Shown here: piece after piece, positions 44,852-54,960 of the stretch
How positions within the stretch are numbered: position 1 is the stretch's first letter
How the letters are laid out: each line of letters starts with the position of its first letter
NCBI RefSeq assembly: GCF_028736175.1
Contig: NZ_CP117880.1
Span: 1,364,001-1,428,000 of the forward strand
Source of the DNA: Sphingobacterium oryzagri
GTDB lineage: Bacteria; Bacteroidota; Bacteroidia; Sphingobacteriales; Sphingobacteriaceae
Direction of reading: 5' to 3'
DNA: 64,000 nucleotides
Notes under the pieces: generated by a model
The model's database searches: none
The model's input: only the letters and a program-made list of their open reading frames with translations
Told to the model about the DNA's origin: nothing
Translations under genes and position numbers: made by a program

Positions 44852-47467
44852 TTAGCCAAGGCTGGCCAAACTTTCTTGTAAGATCGCAATCTTAGCTTCG
44901 GCATCTGCCTTCTTATTGCGCTCGTTTTGGATAATCTCTGGTTTTGCATTTTGAACAAACCGCTCGTTACTAAGCTTTTTATCTACGGTGATCAGGAAGC
45001 CTTCCAGGTAGACAATTTCTTTGGCGATTCTTTCTTTTTCAGCATCCACATCAATGTTGTTTTCCAGCGCTACGTAGCACTCATCTTTGCCCGCCAAGAA
45101 GCTCACAGCACCTTGTACTTTTTCTTTTACAAAGCTAAACTCCGCGATGTTGGCCAATTTAATGATGCTGTCCTGATATTTGCTGAAGTCAATCGTAGTC
45201 GCGTTAATGGCTAGCGGCAGTGCCACTTTCGGTGAAATCCCTTTATTATTACGAATGCTACGTACTTCCGAAATCACCTGTTGTACCACGTCAAATTCTT
45301 TGATCAATGTCTCGTCAAATGCTGCTACGGTAGGGTAGGCAGCTACGATCACGCAGTCTGCAGCTTCACGTGCACCAAAAAGCTCATCATGCCACAACTC
45401 TTCGGTAAGAAACGGCATAAAAGGATGTGCTAAAGCAAGTATTTTTTCAAAAAAGCCGATAACAGTGTCCAGCGTTTCACGTTCTATCGGCGCTTGGTAA
45501 GCTGGTTTCACCAACTCGAGATACCAGGCACAGAAATCGTCCCAGATTAGTTTGTAGGTGGCCATCAACGCATCCGACAGGCGGTAGTCTGCAAAGTGAC
45601 CTTCGATTTCTACCAAAGCTTGATTAAAACGGCTATCAAACCATTTTGCTGCTGTTTTTTGCGCATCCGTTGCTGGCGTTTCAACGGTTTCCCAGCCTTT
45701 TACAAGCCGGAATGCGTTCCAAATTTTGTTCGCAAAATTACGTCCTTGTTCGCAATACGACACGTCAAACATCAGGTCATTTCCTGCGGGCGAAGAAAGC
45801 AACATACCGACACGTACACCATCTGTTCCGTATTGTTCCATCAGCGCAATCGGATCTGGCGAGTTGCCTAAACTTTTAGACATTTTGCGACCCAATTTAT
45901 CGCGCACGATCCCGGTAAGGTACACATTTCGGAAAGGCGGTTTCTGTGTATAGTCATGCCCCATGATGATCATACGCGCTACCCAGAAAAACAAAATTTC
46001 AGGCGCCGTCACTAAATCATTGGTCGGATAATAATAGTTAAATTCTGGATTCTCCGGATGACGTACACCATCGAAGACCGACATAGGCCACAAGCCCGAT
46101 GAAAACCAGGTATCCAATACATCGTCTTCCTGACGAATACCAACGGTTGTTTTTCCTTGTTCGTCGAATAAAGCAATGGCTTCCGCTTCTGTTTTGGCAA
46201 CTACCCATTCGTTTCGCTCGTTATACCAAGCCGGAATACGCTGTCCCCACCATAATTGTCTGGAAATACACCAATCTTTAACGTTTTCCATCCAGTGTTT
46301 GTAGGAAGCAAAGAATTTCTCCGGAATAAGCTTAATCGTCCCATCTTCGACATATTCAAGCGCAGGCTTTGCCAATTTATCCATTTTGCAAAACCATTGC
46401 ATAGAGAGTTTAGGCTCAATGGCAGCATCAGTACGTTCCGAAAATCCGACCTGCGATTTGTAGTCTTCAATCTTTTCAATTTGCGCAACTTCCTCCAACA
46501 TCTTGGCAATCTTTTTACGCGCAATGAAGCGGTCTTCACCGACTAAGATCTGCGCCTTTTCGTTGAGTGTACCGTCATCGTTTAAGATATCAATCACTTC
46601 CAGGTTGTGTTTCTGGCCGAGTTCGTAGTCGTTTAAGTCATGCGCAGGCGTTACTTTCAAACAGCCGGTACCAAACTCCATCTCGACATATTCATCCTCG
46701 ATTACCGGTATTTCTCTATTGACGAGCGGTACAAGCACGGTTTTCCCTTTCAAATGACGGTAACGTTCATCATTTGGATTAATGCAGATGGCCGAATCGG
46801 CCATGATGGTTTCCGGGCGCGTGGTTGCGATGATGATATAAGCATCGCTATCTTTAACCTGATAGCGGATGTAATAAAGTTTTTGGTTTACCTCTTTACG
46901 GATGACCTCTTCATCAGAGAGCGCTGTTTTACCTTGTGGATCCCAGTTCACCATACGTACGCCCCGGTAGATATAACCCGCGTTGTAAAATTTGATAAAG
47001 GTATCGACAACCGATTCGGAGAGATCCGGATCCATGGTGAATTTCGTACGTTCCCAGTCGCAAGAAGCGCCAAGTTTCTCCAACTGTTTTAAGATGATAC
47101 CACCGTATTTCTCTTTCCATTCCCATGCATGTGTCAGGAAATCTTCACGCGTAAGCGATTTTTTGTCGATACCTTGTTCTTTAAGCATAGCGACTACTTT
47201 GGCTTCCGTGGCGATCGAGGCATGGTCTGTTCCCGCTACCCAGCAGGCGTTTTTGCCCTGCATACGTGCGCGGCGAATCAACACATCCTGGATGGTATTA
47301 TTCAGCATGTGACCCATGTGAAGCACGCCCGTAACATTGGGCGGCGGCATCACGATTGTATACGGCTCGCGTTCGTCTGGTGTAGAACGGAAAAAACCGT
47401 TTTCCATCCAATACGCATACCATTTTTCTTCTGCTTCTTTCGGATTGTATGTCTTTGCTATACTCAT
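44852..47467 (-). CDS. valS: Valine-tRNA ligase
   Basis: 871 residues, a class Ia synthetase of the usual size. It has the HIGH-like motif PPPNVTGVLHMGHMLNNT near residue 45, the RDxLGRKMSKSLGNSPDP signature (KMSKS loop), and an editing domain between them (TTRPETIMADSAICI). It ends in a coiled-coil tail (KERIAKEIVYLEGFLITVDK, RNKKADAEAKIAILQES) typical for bacterial ValRS. It charges tRNA-Val and edits Thr. It starts MSIAKTYNPKEAEEKWYAYW. It is transcribed divergently from the LtaS-like gene. Confidence 0.98.
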   Translation of the reverse strand: MSIAKTYNPKEAEEKWYAYWMENGFFRSTPDEREPYTIVMPPPNVTGVLHMGHMLNNTIQDVLIRRARMQGKNACWVAGTDHASIATEAKVVAMLKEQGIDKKSLTREDFLTHAWEWKEKYGGIILKQLEKLGASCDWERTKFTMDPDLSESVVDTFIKFYNAGYIYRGVRMVNWDPQGKTALSDEEVIRKEVNQKLYYIRYQVKDSDAYIIIATTRPETIMADSAICINPNDERYRHLKGKTVLVPLVNREIPVIEDEYVEMEFGTGCLKVTPAHDLNDYELGQKHNLEVIDILNDDGTLNEKAQILVGEDRFIARKKIAKMLEEVAQIEKIEDYKSQVGFSERTDAAIEPKLSMQWFCKMDKLAKPALEYVEDGTIKLIPEKFFASYKHWMENVKDWCISRQLWWGQRIPAWYNERNEWVVAKTEAEAIALFDEQGKTTVGIRQEDDVLDTWFSSGLWPMSVFDGVRHPENPEFNYYYPTNDLVTAPEILFFWVARMIIMGHDYTQKPPFRNVYLTGIVRDKLGRKMSKSLGNSPDPIALMEQYGTDGVRVGMLLSSPAGNDLMFDVSYCEQGRNFANKIWNAFRLVKGWETVETPATDAQKTAAKWFDSRFNQALVEIEGHFADYRLSDALMATYKLIWDDFCAWYLELVKPAYQAPIERETLDTVIGFFEKILALAHPFMPFLTEELWHDELFGAREAADCVIVAAYPTVAAFDETLIKEFDVVQQVISEVRSIRNNKGISPKVALPLAINATTIDFSKYQDSIIKLANIAEFSFVKEKVQGAVSFLAGKDECYVALENNIDVDAEKERIAKEIVYLEGFLITVDKKLSNERFVQNAKPEIIQNERNKKADAEAKIAILQESLASLG

Positions 47468-47489
47468 TATATTTTGGAGATTCGAAATG

Positions 47490-47497
47490 CAAAAATA
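47490..47497 (-). promoter_or_regulatory. Promoter element of valS
   Basis: Minus-strand TATTTTTG fits TAnnTTTG, 23 bp before the valS ATG. The -33 region is not convincing. Confidence 0.5.
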
Positions 47498-47563
47498 GGC
47501 AATTACAAAGATTTTAAGGGTAAATCACTCGAATAAAATGTTTCTATCATGACAAGCCGCCCA

Positions 47564-47593
47564 ATTGGGTTTTATGGATTAAGTGTATTTTTG
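47564..47593 (+). promoter_or_regulatory. Promoter of the LtaS-like gene
   Basis: ATTG at 47564-47567 and TATTTTTG at 47586-47593, 18 bp apart, in front of the ATG at 47636. A good fit to the Bacteroidota consensus. Confidence 0.55.
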
Positions 47594-47635
47594 CCGTTAA
47601 CTTTATTTTAACATTATGTTAATTCTATTGTCGAT

Positions 47636-49510
47636 ATGAAACAACAGCCGGCTTGGCGACCCACTTTATCCTTCTTTATTGCGTTTTTTAGCTATTGGCT
47701 GCTGCTTTCGTTTATCGATCGCATGGCCTTTGCCGCTAGCGTATGGGAAAGGGTTGATGAAAAAATAGATGTTTTTTATGCGTGTATCTATGGACTTCCG
47801 TTAGATGTTTCGTTGGCTTCTTACCTTATGGTTTTGCCCAGCTTGTTCTTTATAGCCCAACAATTTTTTGTAAAAAAGCCCGTCTCCCGCTGGTGGCTCC
47901 GTATCTACGTGATGCTGGTTACCTTTTTTTTCGCCGCCGTTAGCGCAGCAAACTTGCCGCTTTACGAAGCTTGGGGAGAGAAGATCAGCAAGCGCGCCAT
48001 CGTTTTAGGTTTAGATACCGTAGGAGGCGTAACCAGCTCGATCGATTTGGATGTGCTTTGGCAGGCGGCGCTTTTCTTCACGATTTACTTTACCAGCGCA
48101 CATTATTTTTATCATTTGGTAGTGGTTCGTTATGCCGTTTTCAAGCAGGTAGGTCGCCGTTCGCTGCTCTTCTTGTCTATCTGCCATGTGCTGTTGCTCT
48201 TCTCGTTTATTCGTGGTGGTTACGGACAGGCTACCATCAACCAAAGCTCGGTTTATTTCTCGGATGATAATACGGCAAATCATGTGGCCGTCAATACCTA
48301 TTGGTCTTTTGTCAAAGATCTGACCAAAAGTGCTAAAAAGTCGCCTTACCAATTTATGAATGATGAAGAGGCCAGTGCATTAGCGCAAGCGAACTTGACG
48401 GCATCTGCGGGAGCCGTGATGCCGGTTTTGAACAACGACCGACCAAACGTTATCTTGGTTATTCTGGAAGGTATGGTGGCGCAAATTTTTGAAGAGCTTG
48501 GCGGCGAAAAGGACGTGACACCGCATATGAAAACGCTTATGGATGAGGGTGTTTGTTTTCGACAGGCGTATGCTGCTGCCGATCGATCCGACAAGGGCAT
48601 GGTGGCAGTAATGAGCGGTTTTCCTGCGCAGGGACCAGAGAGTATTATTAAATATATTCCCAAACACGAGAAGCTACCCGCAATTGGGCAGGTATTTGAT
48701 TCGTTGGATTACAGCACTTCGTTTTACCACGGCGGACAAAGTGAATTTTATAATTTTAAATCGTATATGTTTACGCACGGTATCGAACGTGTGGTGGATA
48801 ATGATGACTTTCCTTTGGACGCGCAGCGCAACTCCTGGGGGGTGTATGATCATATCGTTGCTCAGCGGATGTTGCATGATCTTTCGGCTGACAAAAAGCC
48901 TTTTTTTAGTGTTTTTTACACCTTGGTAAATCATGAGCCCTTTCACCTGGAGCCAAAGTATAAATTTGGTAATAAAGGTAAATCCAACGCTTACCGTAGC
49001 ACCAGTTTTTACACCGATTCCATGTTGTTTAATTTTATCGAAGATGCGAAAAAACAAGATTGGTACAAAAACACGATTGTGGTCGTCACGTCCGATCATG
49101 GACATATTTATCCGCTGGGTAAATATGGGCTTGAGCGACCAGAGCGTTATCACATTCCGTTGTTTATGTTTGGAGGCGCACTTAAAAAGGAATTTGTAGG
49201 AAAGAAGATCGACGATGTGGTGAGCCAGATCGATGTATCCGCGACGCTAGCCGGTTTCGTTGGTTTGCAGGACAGGCGTTTTTATTATGCGCAAAATCTC
49301 TTTGCGACGGATCGTACGGCTATTGCTTTTTATAATTCCAACAGTACTTTTGGCGCGGTTAGCGGCAACGATGCCGTATGCTACGATATGTTGAAGCGCA
49401 ATGTGGGTTATAGTACTTTCAACAAAGACCAAGCTGCTGCACAAGCCAATTTACTACTGCAAGCCAAAGGTTTTTACCAAGATGTTTTCCTTCGTTTTCT
49501 GGGCTACTAA
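47636..49510 (+). CDS. LtaS/phosphoglycerol transferase-like sulfatase-fold membrane protein
   Basis: 624 residues. An N-terminal part with about five membrane helices (residues 10-220: LSFFIAFFSYWLLLSF, LMVLPSLFFIAQQFF, LRIYVMLVTFFFAAVSAANL) is followed by an alkaline-phosphatase-superfamily domain (NVILVILEGMVAQIF). Metal and nucleophile motifs are Glu in LEGM, ADRSDKGMVAVMSGFPA, and TSDHGH. In Gram-positive LtaS the nucleophile is Thr; here the aligned position is Ser (RSDKG). In a Gram-negative host it is likely to transfer glycerol-phosphate or phosphoethanolamine groups to an envelope polymer or lipid (inference). It stands alone. Confidence 0.88.
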   Translation: MKQQPAWRPTLSFFIAFFSYWLLLSFIDRMAFAASVWERVDEKIDVFYACIYGLPLDVSLASYLMVLPSLFFIAQQFFVKKPVSRWWLRIYVMLVTFFFAAVSAANLPLYEAWGEKISKRAIVLGLDTVGGVTSSIDLDVLWQAALFFTIYFTSAHYFYHLVVVRYAVFKQVGRRSLLFLSICHVLLLFSFIRGGYGQATINQSSVYFSDDNTANHVAVNTYWSFVKDLTKSAKKSPYQFMNDEEASALAQANLTASAGAVMPVLNNDRPNVILVILEGMVAQIFEELGGEKDVTPHMKTLMDEGVCFRQAYAAADRSDKGMVAVMSGFPAQGPESIIKYIPKHEKLPAIGQVFDSLDYSTSFYHGGQSEFYNFKSYMFTHGIERVVDNDDFPLDAQRNSWGVYDHIVAQRMLHDLSADKKPFFSVFYTLVNHEPFHLEPKYKFGNKGKSNAYRSTSFYTDSMLFNFIEDAKKQDWYKNTIVVVTSDHGHIYPLGKYGLERPERYHIPLFMFGGALKKEFVGKKIDDVVSQIDVSATLAGFVGLQDRRFYYAQNLFATDRTAIAFYNSNSTFGAVSGNDAVCYDMLKRNVGYSTFNKDQAAAQANLLLQAKGFYQDVFLRFLGY

Positions 49511-49648
49511 GCTGCCAAATGCATTGTAAAGCTTAAAGAGCTAGCGCGATGTATGCTGCCGGCAAGCACACAAATTCCTTAGCAAGAAAGCTTTGTCCCC
49601 TTGCTCCGTTTGTGCCTAACGTATGTTTTTGATGCTGTTTCTGCTGTA

Positions 49649-50689
49649 CTAATAGTTTTCGGGCAGTCCTTTTTTTGATAAGCTTGTTCCAAATCGATAG
49701 CGCAAGGTAAAGGCTTGCTGATTACTCAACTGATCAGGAGCGAAGTGAAACGATGCTGTAAACTTACCTTCTAAATTTCCTTTTCGAAATGGTACCCAAC
49801 CCAAGTCTAAACGATTGTAGCGATCGCGATGATAAAATGCATCGCCATTTGGCAAGCGTTGTGGGTCACCCAAATATAGCGTGTTTTCCAGGAAAAACCG
49901 CTTATATCCCAAAAATAGATTGGCAATGAATCCACGCGCTGTTTGCAGTTCGTACTCGCTGCGTACCCGATCAAAACCGACCACCGCGCCTGCTTCCAGG
50001 GTGAGTGAGTCCAATACCGTTTTTCTACTTAAGTCGACCCCCAGCCGCAACATCACCATACCATTGTCTTGTATATGCTCTTCGATACTGTCGTTACTGG
50101 TCAGCGCATTGTGATACAAAAGCGCATCGTCTTTCAGGTAAAAACTGCCAAAACGATAATGCCCGTTTAATCCCACTAAGAAACGTTCGCGCTGGCTAAA
50201 GCTTTGTTTGCTTAGCCAATCGATGTATAGCGCTTGCTTCAGCCCTTTGTTATGATAAGCGAAATACATACCCTCGATATTTGGACGATCGTACATAAAT
50301 GTATCGGCCAGCACGATGCGATGTACGTCTTTCAATTTTTCGTATCGCGGCATATGGCCGAGCGCAAAATCAACGTTTTTGTTTTTAAAACTGTAATAGG
50401 CGATGGGCAACAATCGATCTTTGTTTTCCGGATGTTTCCCAAAGTCTTGGTTATAATGCATACCGCCAATGATGCGGTTGTTGCTGTCGATAGCAAAAAA
50501 TAATTTGGGCGAGAGAATGGTTCCAAAGATGGTTTTATCTTCGGTGTATATCGACTTATATTCTCTGTTATCGGCATAGCCAAAGAAATCGATTTCCAAA
50601 CCGATACGCTGTTGCGCCTGGCTTGTATGCGCAAGGAGGCAAAAGCCGAGAAAAAGGTAATATACGTATGATCTTGGTGTCATTGGCAA
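49649..50689 (-). CDS. Predicted outer-membrane beta-barrel protein, unknown function
   Basis: 346 residues with a signal peptide (MPMTPRSYVYYLFLGFCLLAHTSQAQQ). Strong alternating strands follow (GLEIDFFGYADNREYK, TILSPKLFFAIDSNN, IIGGMHYNQDFGKHPE, VMLRLGVDLSRK) and many aromatic girdle residues. The C-terminus contains barrel-like strands (FTLRYRFGTSLSKK) but does not end in Phe. I do not recognise a family. It lies between the LtaS-like gene (convergent) and sucB (same strand), but a terminator at 50713-50746 separates it from sucB. Confidence 0.65.
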   Translation of the reverse strand: MPMTPRSYVYYLFLGFCLLAHTSQAQQRIGLEIDFFGYADNREYKSIYTEDKTIFGTILSPKLFFAIDSNNRIIGGMHYNQDFGKHPENKDRLLPIAYYSFKNKNVDFALGHMPRYEKLKDVHRIVLADTFMYDRPNIEGMYFAYHNKGLKQALYIDWLSKQSFSQRERFLVGLNGHYRFGSFYLKDDALLYHNALTSNDSIEEHIQDNGMVMLRLGVDLSRKTVLDSLTLEAGAVVGFDRVRSEYELQTARGFIANLFLGYKRFFLENTLYLGDPQRLPNGDAFYHRDRYNRLDLGWVPFRKGNLEGKFTASFHFAPDQLSNQQAFTLRYRFGTSLSKKGLPENY

Positions 50690-50712
50690 GGAATACGGCT
50701 GACTTGAAATTA

Positions 50713-50746
50713 AAAAGGTCGTCTAACATAATGGAGACGACCTTTT
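50713..50746 (-). terminator. Terminator of the sucA-sucB unit
   Basis: Perfect 12-bp stem AAAAGGTCGTCT (50713-50724) with AGACGACCTTTT (50735-50746), 10-nt loop, located 20 bp after the sucB stop. A T run follows in transcript direction. Confidence 0.85.
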
Positions 50747-50765
50747 CGGGTTATTTTTTGCGTTA

Positions 50766-52010
50766 TTATACTTCTAATAATAATCTTGCAGGATCTTCTA
50801 GTAATTGTTTCACACGTACCAAGAAGCTTACTGACTCACGACCATCGATAACGCGGTGATCGTAAGATAGCGCGATATACATCATCGGACGGATTACCAC
50901 CTGACCATTTTCTGCAATCGGGCGTTGCACGATATTGTGCATTCCCAAGATCGCCGATTGAGGTGCGTTGATGATTGGCGTAGACATCATAGATCCAAAT
51001 ACACCACCGTTGGTGATGGTAAATGTACCACCAGTCATTTCGTCGATCGTTAATTTGTTATCACGTGCTTTCGTCGCCAAGGTAATAATTTCCTTTTCGA
51101 TTTGGTGCAAGCTCAGGGATTCGGCGTTACGAATTACCGGCACAACCAATCCTTTTGGTGCTGATACCGCGATGGAAACATCCGCAAAATCAGAAAATAC
51201 GATTTCGTTTTCTTCAATACGTGCATTAACGGCAGGCCATTCTTTCAATGCTGTTGTCACTGCTTTCGTGAAAAATGACATAAAGCCAAGGCCAACACCA
51301 TGTTTCTCTTTGAATGAATCTTTATATTTCGAGCGTAGATCCATGATCGGCTGCATATTGACCTCGTTAAAGGTGGTCAACATCGCTGTTTCATTTTTTA
51401 CACTTACCAGACGTTTTGCAATCGTTTTACGCAGCGAGGTCATTTTTTCGCGACGCTCATTGCGTGCTCCAGGTGCGGCAGTTTCTGTTGCCGGAGCCGC
51501 TTTAGCAGCAGGTTTGCTTTCTGCTTTAGGAGCAGCAGGTTTAGCTTGCGCTTTTTCCGCATCTTCTTTGGTGATACGGCCATCCTTACCTGTTCCTTTG
51601 ATTGTAGAGGCATCAATACCTTTTTCTCTCAAAATTTTAGCAGCGGCTGGTGAAGCTGTACCTGCAGCGTAAGAGTCAGGGTTTTCTGCATCATCATCGG
51701 AAGACGTTTCCGCCGGTTTTTCCTCTTTTTCCGCAGGAGCTTCTTCTTTTTTGTCGGCACCACCGGCAGGAGCATCACCATCTTCGATAGCACACACTAC
51801 TGCACCAATTTCTAAAGTGTCACCTTCTTGAGCGATGATACGTAAGATACCTGCTTTTTCTGCAGGCAGCTCAAATGTCGCTTTGTCGGATTCCAATTCA
51901 GCGATATTCTCGTCCATTTCAACGTAATCGCCATCTTGTTTTAGCCATTGTGCCAAGGTCACCTCTGTGATTGATTCACCTACGGCAGGTACTTTAATTT
52001 CTAAGCTCAT
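50766..52010 (-). CDS. sucB: Dihydrolipoyllysine-residue succinyltransferase (2-oxoglutarate dehydrogenase E2)
   Basis: 414 residues. Single lipoyl domain with the attachment Lys in [12 protein letters not shown] at about residue 44, an Ala/Glu/Lys/Pro-rich linker, a peripheral subunit-binding domain ([23 protein letters not shown]), a second flexible linker, and the catalytic acyltransferase domain with [15 protein letters not shown] near the C-terminus. It transfers the succinyl group to CoA in the TCA cycle. It is 48 bp downstream of sucA on the same strand. The E3 gene (lpd) is not in this window. Confidence 0.97.
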   Translation of the reverse strand: MSLEIKVPAVGESITEVTLAQWLKQDGDYVEMDENIAELESDKATFELPAEKAGILRIIAQEGDTLEIGAVVCAIEDGDAPAGGADKKEEAPAEKEEKPAETSSDDDAENPDSYAAGTASPAAAKILREKGIDASTIKGTGKDGRITKEDAEKAQAKPAAPKAESKPAAKAAPATETAAPGARNERREKMTSLRKTIAKRLVSVKNETAMLTTFNEVNMQPIMDLRSKYKDSFKEKHGVGLGFMSFFTKAVTTALKEWPAVNARIEENEIVFSDFADVSIAVSAPKGLVVPVIRNAESLSLHQIEKEIITLATKARDNKLTIDEMTGGTFTITNGGVFGSMMSTPIINAPQSAILGMHNIVQRPIAENGQVVIRPMMYIALSYDHRVIDGRESVSFLVRVKQLLEDPARLLLEV

Positions 52011-52058
52011 ATTTTTGTTTTCTGTTATACCAACAACATCAAAAGCGGTCGATATGTT

Positions 52059-54788
52059 TTATAGTTCAAATGCTTTATTTATAATATCTGTTTGCTGCGT
52101 AACGTGCTGCTTCATGTAGCCTGTTGCAGGAGAGCCGCTTTCCGGACGCGCAATGTATTGAAGATCGAGGCTGCTGCTACGGAATTTGCGACAATAGTAC
52201 GGCCAGGCGCCCATATTTTCATTTTCTTCCTGCACCCATACAAATGCTGCTTTTGCATATTTCTTTTGCAAGGCTTCGATCTGCGTTTGCGCGATAGGAT
52301 AGAGCTGTTCTATGCGTACGATAGCAACATCTTTGCGCTTGTCGGCCTCTTGCTTTTCGCGCAGTTCGTAATAAATTTTTCCCGAACACAGCAACACACG
52401 TTTTACCGACTTTGCCGTTACGTTTTCATCGTCGATAATCTCTTGAAATCCGTTTTCGGTAAAGTCTTTCAAAGGAGAAACAGCTTTCGTATGGCGCAAT
52501 AGGCTTTTAGGCGTTGCTACAATTAACGGTTTGCGGAATTCACGGTGTAATTGACGGCGCAACAAGTGAAAGTAGTTGGCCGGTGTCGTACAGTTGGCTA
52601 CAATCATGTTATTGTTTGCACAAAGTTCCAGGTAGCGTTCGATACGGCAAGAAGAGTGCTCTGGGCCTTGACCTTCCATACCGTGCGGTAGCAACATCAC
52701 CAAACCATTTGAACGTTTCCATTTCGTTTCTCCGGAAGAGATGTACTGGTCGAAAATAATCTGCGCGCCGTTTGCAAAGTCACCAAACTGTGCTTCCCAA
52801 ATGGTCAGCGTATTTGGATTGACCGATGCATAGCCATATTCAAAGGCAAGCACAGCATATTCAGAAAGCAGCGAGTTGTAAATATTGAATTTCTCACCGC
52901 CTTTTACTTTTGCTAATGGCGTATACGTTTCGTCTGAATCTTCCAGGGTCACGACAGCATGACGGTGGGAGAATGTGCCGCGTTGCACATCTTGTCCGGA
53001 AATACGTACACGGTAATCTTCGTTTAGCAACGTGGCATAGGCCATCAATTCGCCCATAGCCCAATCGTATTTATCCGAATCGATCATTTTCAAACGATCT
53101 TCAAATACCTTGGTAATCTTGCGGAAAAACTTCTTGTCTTCCGGCAAGCTGTTCATTTCCTTAGCTAAGCTTAAGAAAAGTTCTTCGGAAACAGCTGTTT
53201 CGGCTGTTTTCATGATATCGGCAACCCTTGCTGGCCGTAGGCCTTTCCAGGCACCGGCAAACATTGGACGCTCTTCGCTGATTTGCTCTACTTTTTTAGC
53301 TTCATCCAAACGCTCTTGCAATACCGCGCGGAAGTCTTTTTCCAGTTGTTTCGCAAAGTCCGTATCGATACTTCCTTGGTCAACTAGTTTTTTAACATAT
53401 AGCGCTAAGGTATTCGGATGCTTTTCAATTAATTTATAAAGCGATGGCTGTGTAAATTTAGGTTCATCTGCCTCGTTGTGTCCGTAACGTCTGTAACCCA
53501 ATAAATCGATAAAAACATCGGTTTTATATTTTTGACGATATTCAACCGCTAGGTTGATCGCATATACCAAGGCCTCTACATCGTCACCGTTTACGTGGAA
53601 AACAGGCGAAAGCGTAACTTTCGCAATGTCTGTACAGTAAGTTGACGAACGCGCATCTTTATAATTTGTTGTAAAACCAACTTGATTATTGATCACGATA
53701 TGGATAGTACCGCCTGTTTTGTAGCCATCCAATTTAGACATTTGGATGGTTTCGTAAACGATACCCTGCGCAGCAACAGCTGCGTCACCGTGGATCAAGA
53801 TCGGTGCAATTTTCGAAGAATCACCTTCGTATTTTAAATCAATTTTAGAACGCACCATACCTTCCGCCACACCGTCTACAGTTTCCAGGTGTGAAGGGTT
53901 AGGCGCCAGGCTCAAGTGGATGTTTTTACCATCTTGGCTGGTAATATCCGATGAGAAACCTAAATGGTATTTTACGTCACCACCAAATTGGATTTCCGGA
54001 TCGGGCTCGTACATTTTTCCTTCAAACTCCGAAAAGATTGTTTTGTATGATTTGCCCATCACGTTGGTCAATACATTCAGACGTCCGCGATGCGCCATCC
54101 CGATTACAAACTCCTCGATACCGAGGGAAGAACCTTTTTGGATAACGGAATCCAGTGCCGGAATCAAAGACTCGGCACCTTCCAGCGAAAACCGCTTTTG
54201 GCCCAAAAATTTGGTGCCCAGGAAGCTTTCGAAGATGACCGCTTCGTTTAATTTTTTTAGTATACGTTTTTTACCGTCTAAGGAAAACTGAGGCGTGTTG
54301 CGGTCAGCTTCCATTTTGTCTTGAAGGAATTTGATTTTCTCTGGATGACGGATATAGCGAAATTCAGCCCCGATTGAACGGCAGTAAGTGTCTTCAATAA
54401 GCTGACGAATATCTTTTAATTTTGCTTTGCCCAAACCCACTTCGACACCGGCATTAAACACGGTATCGAGATCCGCTTCAGAAAGACCGAATGTCTCGAG
54501 TTCTTTTCCCGGGAAATATTTGCGACGTTCGCGAACGGGGTTTGTTTCTGTAAAAAGGTGTCCGCGATCACGGTAGCCATTGATCATGTTGAGGACATTG
54601 ATCTCTTTGATCGCTTGCTCTGGCGTTTCTGCAGCGGCATCACCTCCCTCTGCTGTTTGACCAAATTCGAATCCTTCGAAAAATTTCTGCCAGCTTACAT
54701 CTACTGCGTTAGGGTCTTCCTTGTATGCTTGATATAATGAGTCTATGTAGCCTGAATCTGCGTTACTCAAATATGTTAATTTATCCAT
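52059..54788 (-). CDS. sucA: 2-oxoglutarate dehydrogenase E1
   Basis: 909 residues, the usual size for OdhA/SucA. Starts MDKLTYLSNADSGYIDSLY. Shows EESFLGTKFLGQKRFSLEG-like recognition region (EAVIFESFLGTKFLGQKRFS), IGMAHRGRLNVLTNVMGK, the ThDP pocket GDAAVAAQGIVYETI, GHNEADEPKFTQPSLY, and WEAQFGDFANGAQIIFDQY with LLPHGMEGQGPEHSSCRIER. It decarboxylates 2-oxoglutarate and passes the product to SucB. First gene of a two-gene unit. Confidence 0.97.
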   Translation of the reverse strand: MDKLTYLSNADSGYIDSLYQAYKEDPNAVDVSWQKFFEGFEFGQTAEGGDAAAETPEQAIKEINVLNMINGYRDRGHLFTETNPVRERRKYFPGKELETFGLSEADLDTVFNAGVEVGLGKAKLKDIRQLIEDTYCRSIGAEFRYIRHPEKIKFLQDKMEADRNTPQFSLDGKKRILKKLNEAVIFESFLGTKFLGQKRFSLEGAESLIPALDSVIQKGSSLGIEEFVIGMAHRGRLNVLTNVMGKSYKTIFSEFEGKMYEPDPEIQFGGDVKYHLGFSSDITSQDGKNIHLSLAPNPSHLETVDGVAEGMVRSKIDLKYEGDSSKIAPILIHGDAAVAAQGIVYETIQMSKLDGYKTGGTIHIVINNQVGFTTNYKDARSSTYCTDIAKVTLSPVFHVNGDDVEALVYAINLAVEYRQKYKTDVFIDLLGYRRYGHNEADEPKFTQPSLYKLIEKHPNTLALYVKKLVDQGSIDTDFAKQLEKDFRAVLQERLDEAKKVEQISEERPMFAGAWKGLRPARVADIMKTAETAVSEELFLSLAKEMNSLPEDKKFFRKITKVFEDRLKMIDSDKYDWAMGELMAYATLLNEDYRVRISGQDVQRGTFSHRHAVVTLEDSDETYTPLAKVKGGEKFNIYNSLLSEYAVLAFEYGYASVNPNTLTIWEAQFGDFANGAQIIFDQYISSGETKWKRSNGLVMLLPHGMEGQGPEHSSCRIERYLELCANNNMIVANCTTPANYFHLLRRQLHREFRKPLIVATPKSLLRHTKAVSPLKDFTENGFQEIIDDENVTAKSVKRVLLCSGKIYYELREKQEADKRKDVAIVRIEQLYPIAQTQIEALQKKYAKAAFVWVQEENENMGAWPYYCRKFRSSSLDLQYIARPESGSPATGYMKQHVTQQTDIINKAFEL

Positions 54789-54816
54789 GAGGAAATCTTA
54801 CGTATAAAAATTTGCC

Positions 54817-54824
54817 CAAAGTTA
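54817..54824 (-). promoter_or_regulatory. Promoter element of sucA
   Basis: Minus-strand TAACTTTG fits TAnnTTTG, 28 bp before the sucA ATG. No clear TTTG at -33. Confidence 0.4.
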
Positions 54825-54960
54825 GCAAATAATAAGTACTTGCCATGTCTAATTCGAACAAAAAAACACGTTAAAAAAGCATAAATTTTGATATTTTGAC
54901 GTTTTTTTTGATTTTGCGGAACCGGCTATTATTCAGCCATGCCAAATATTATGGGTAAGG

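Noticed and set aside
50968..51672. 234-codon plus-strand frame in sucB
   Set aside because: Antisense to lipoyl and catalytic domains; the Ala/Pro-rich linker of sucB generates long open frames on the other strand.
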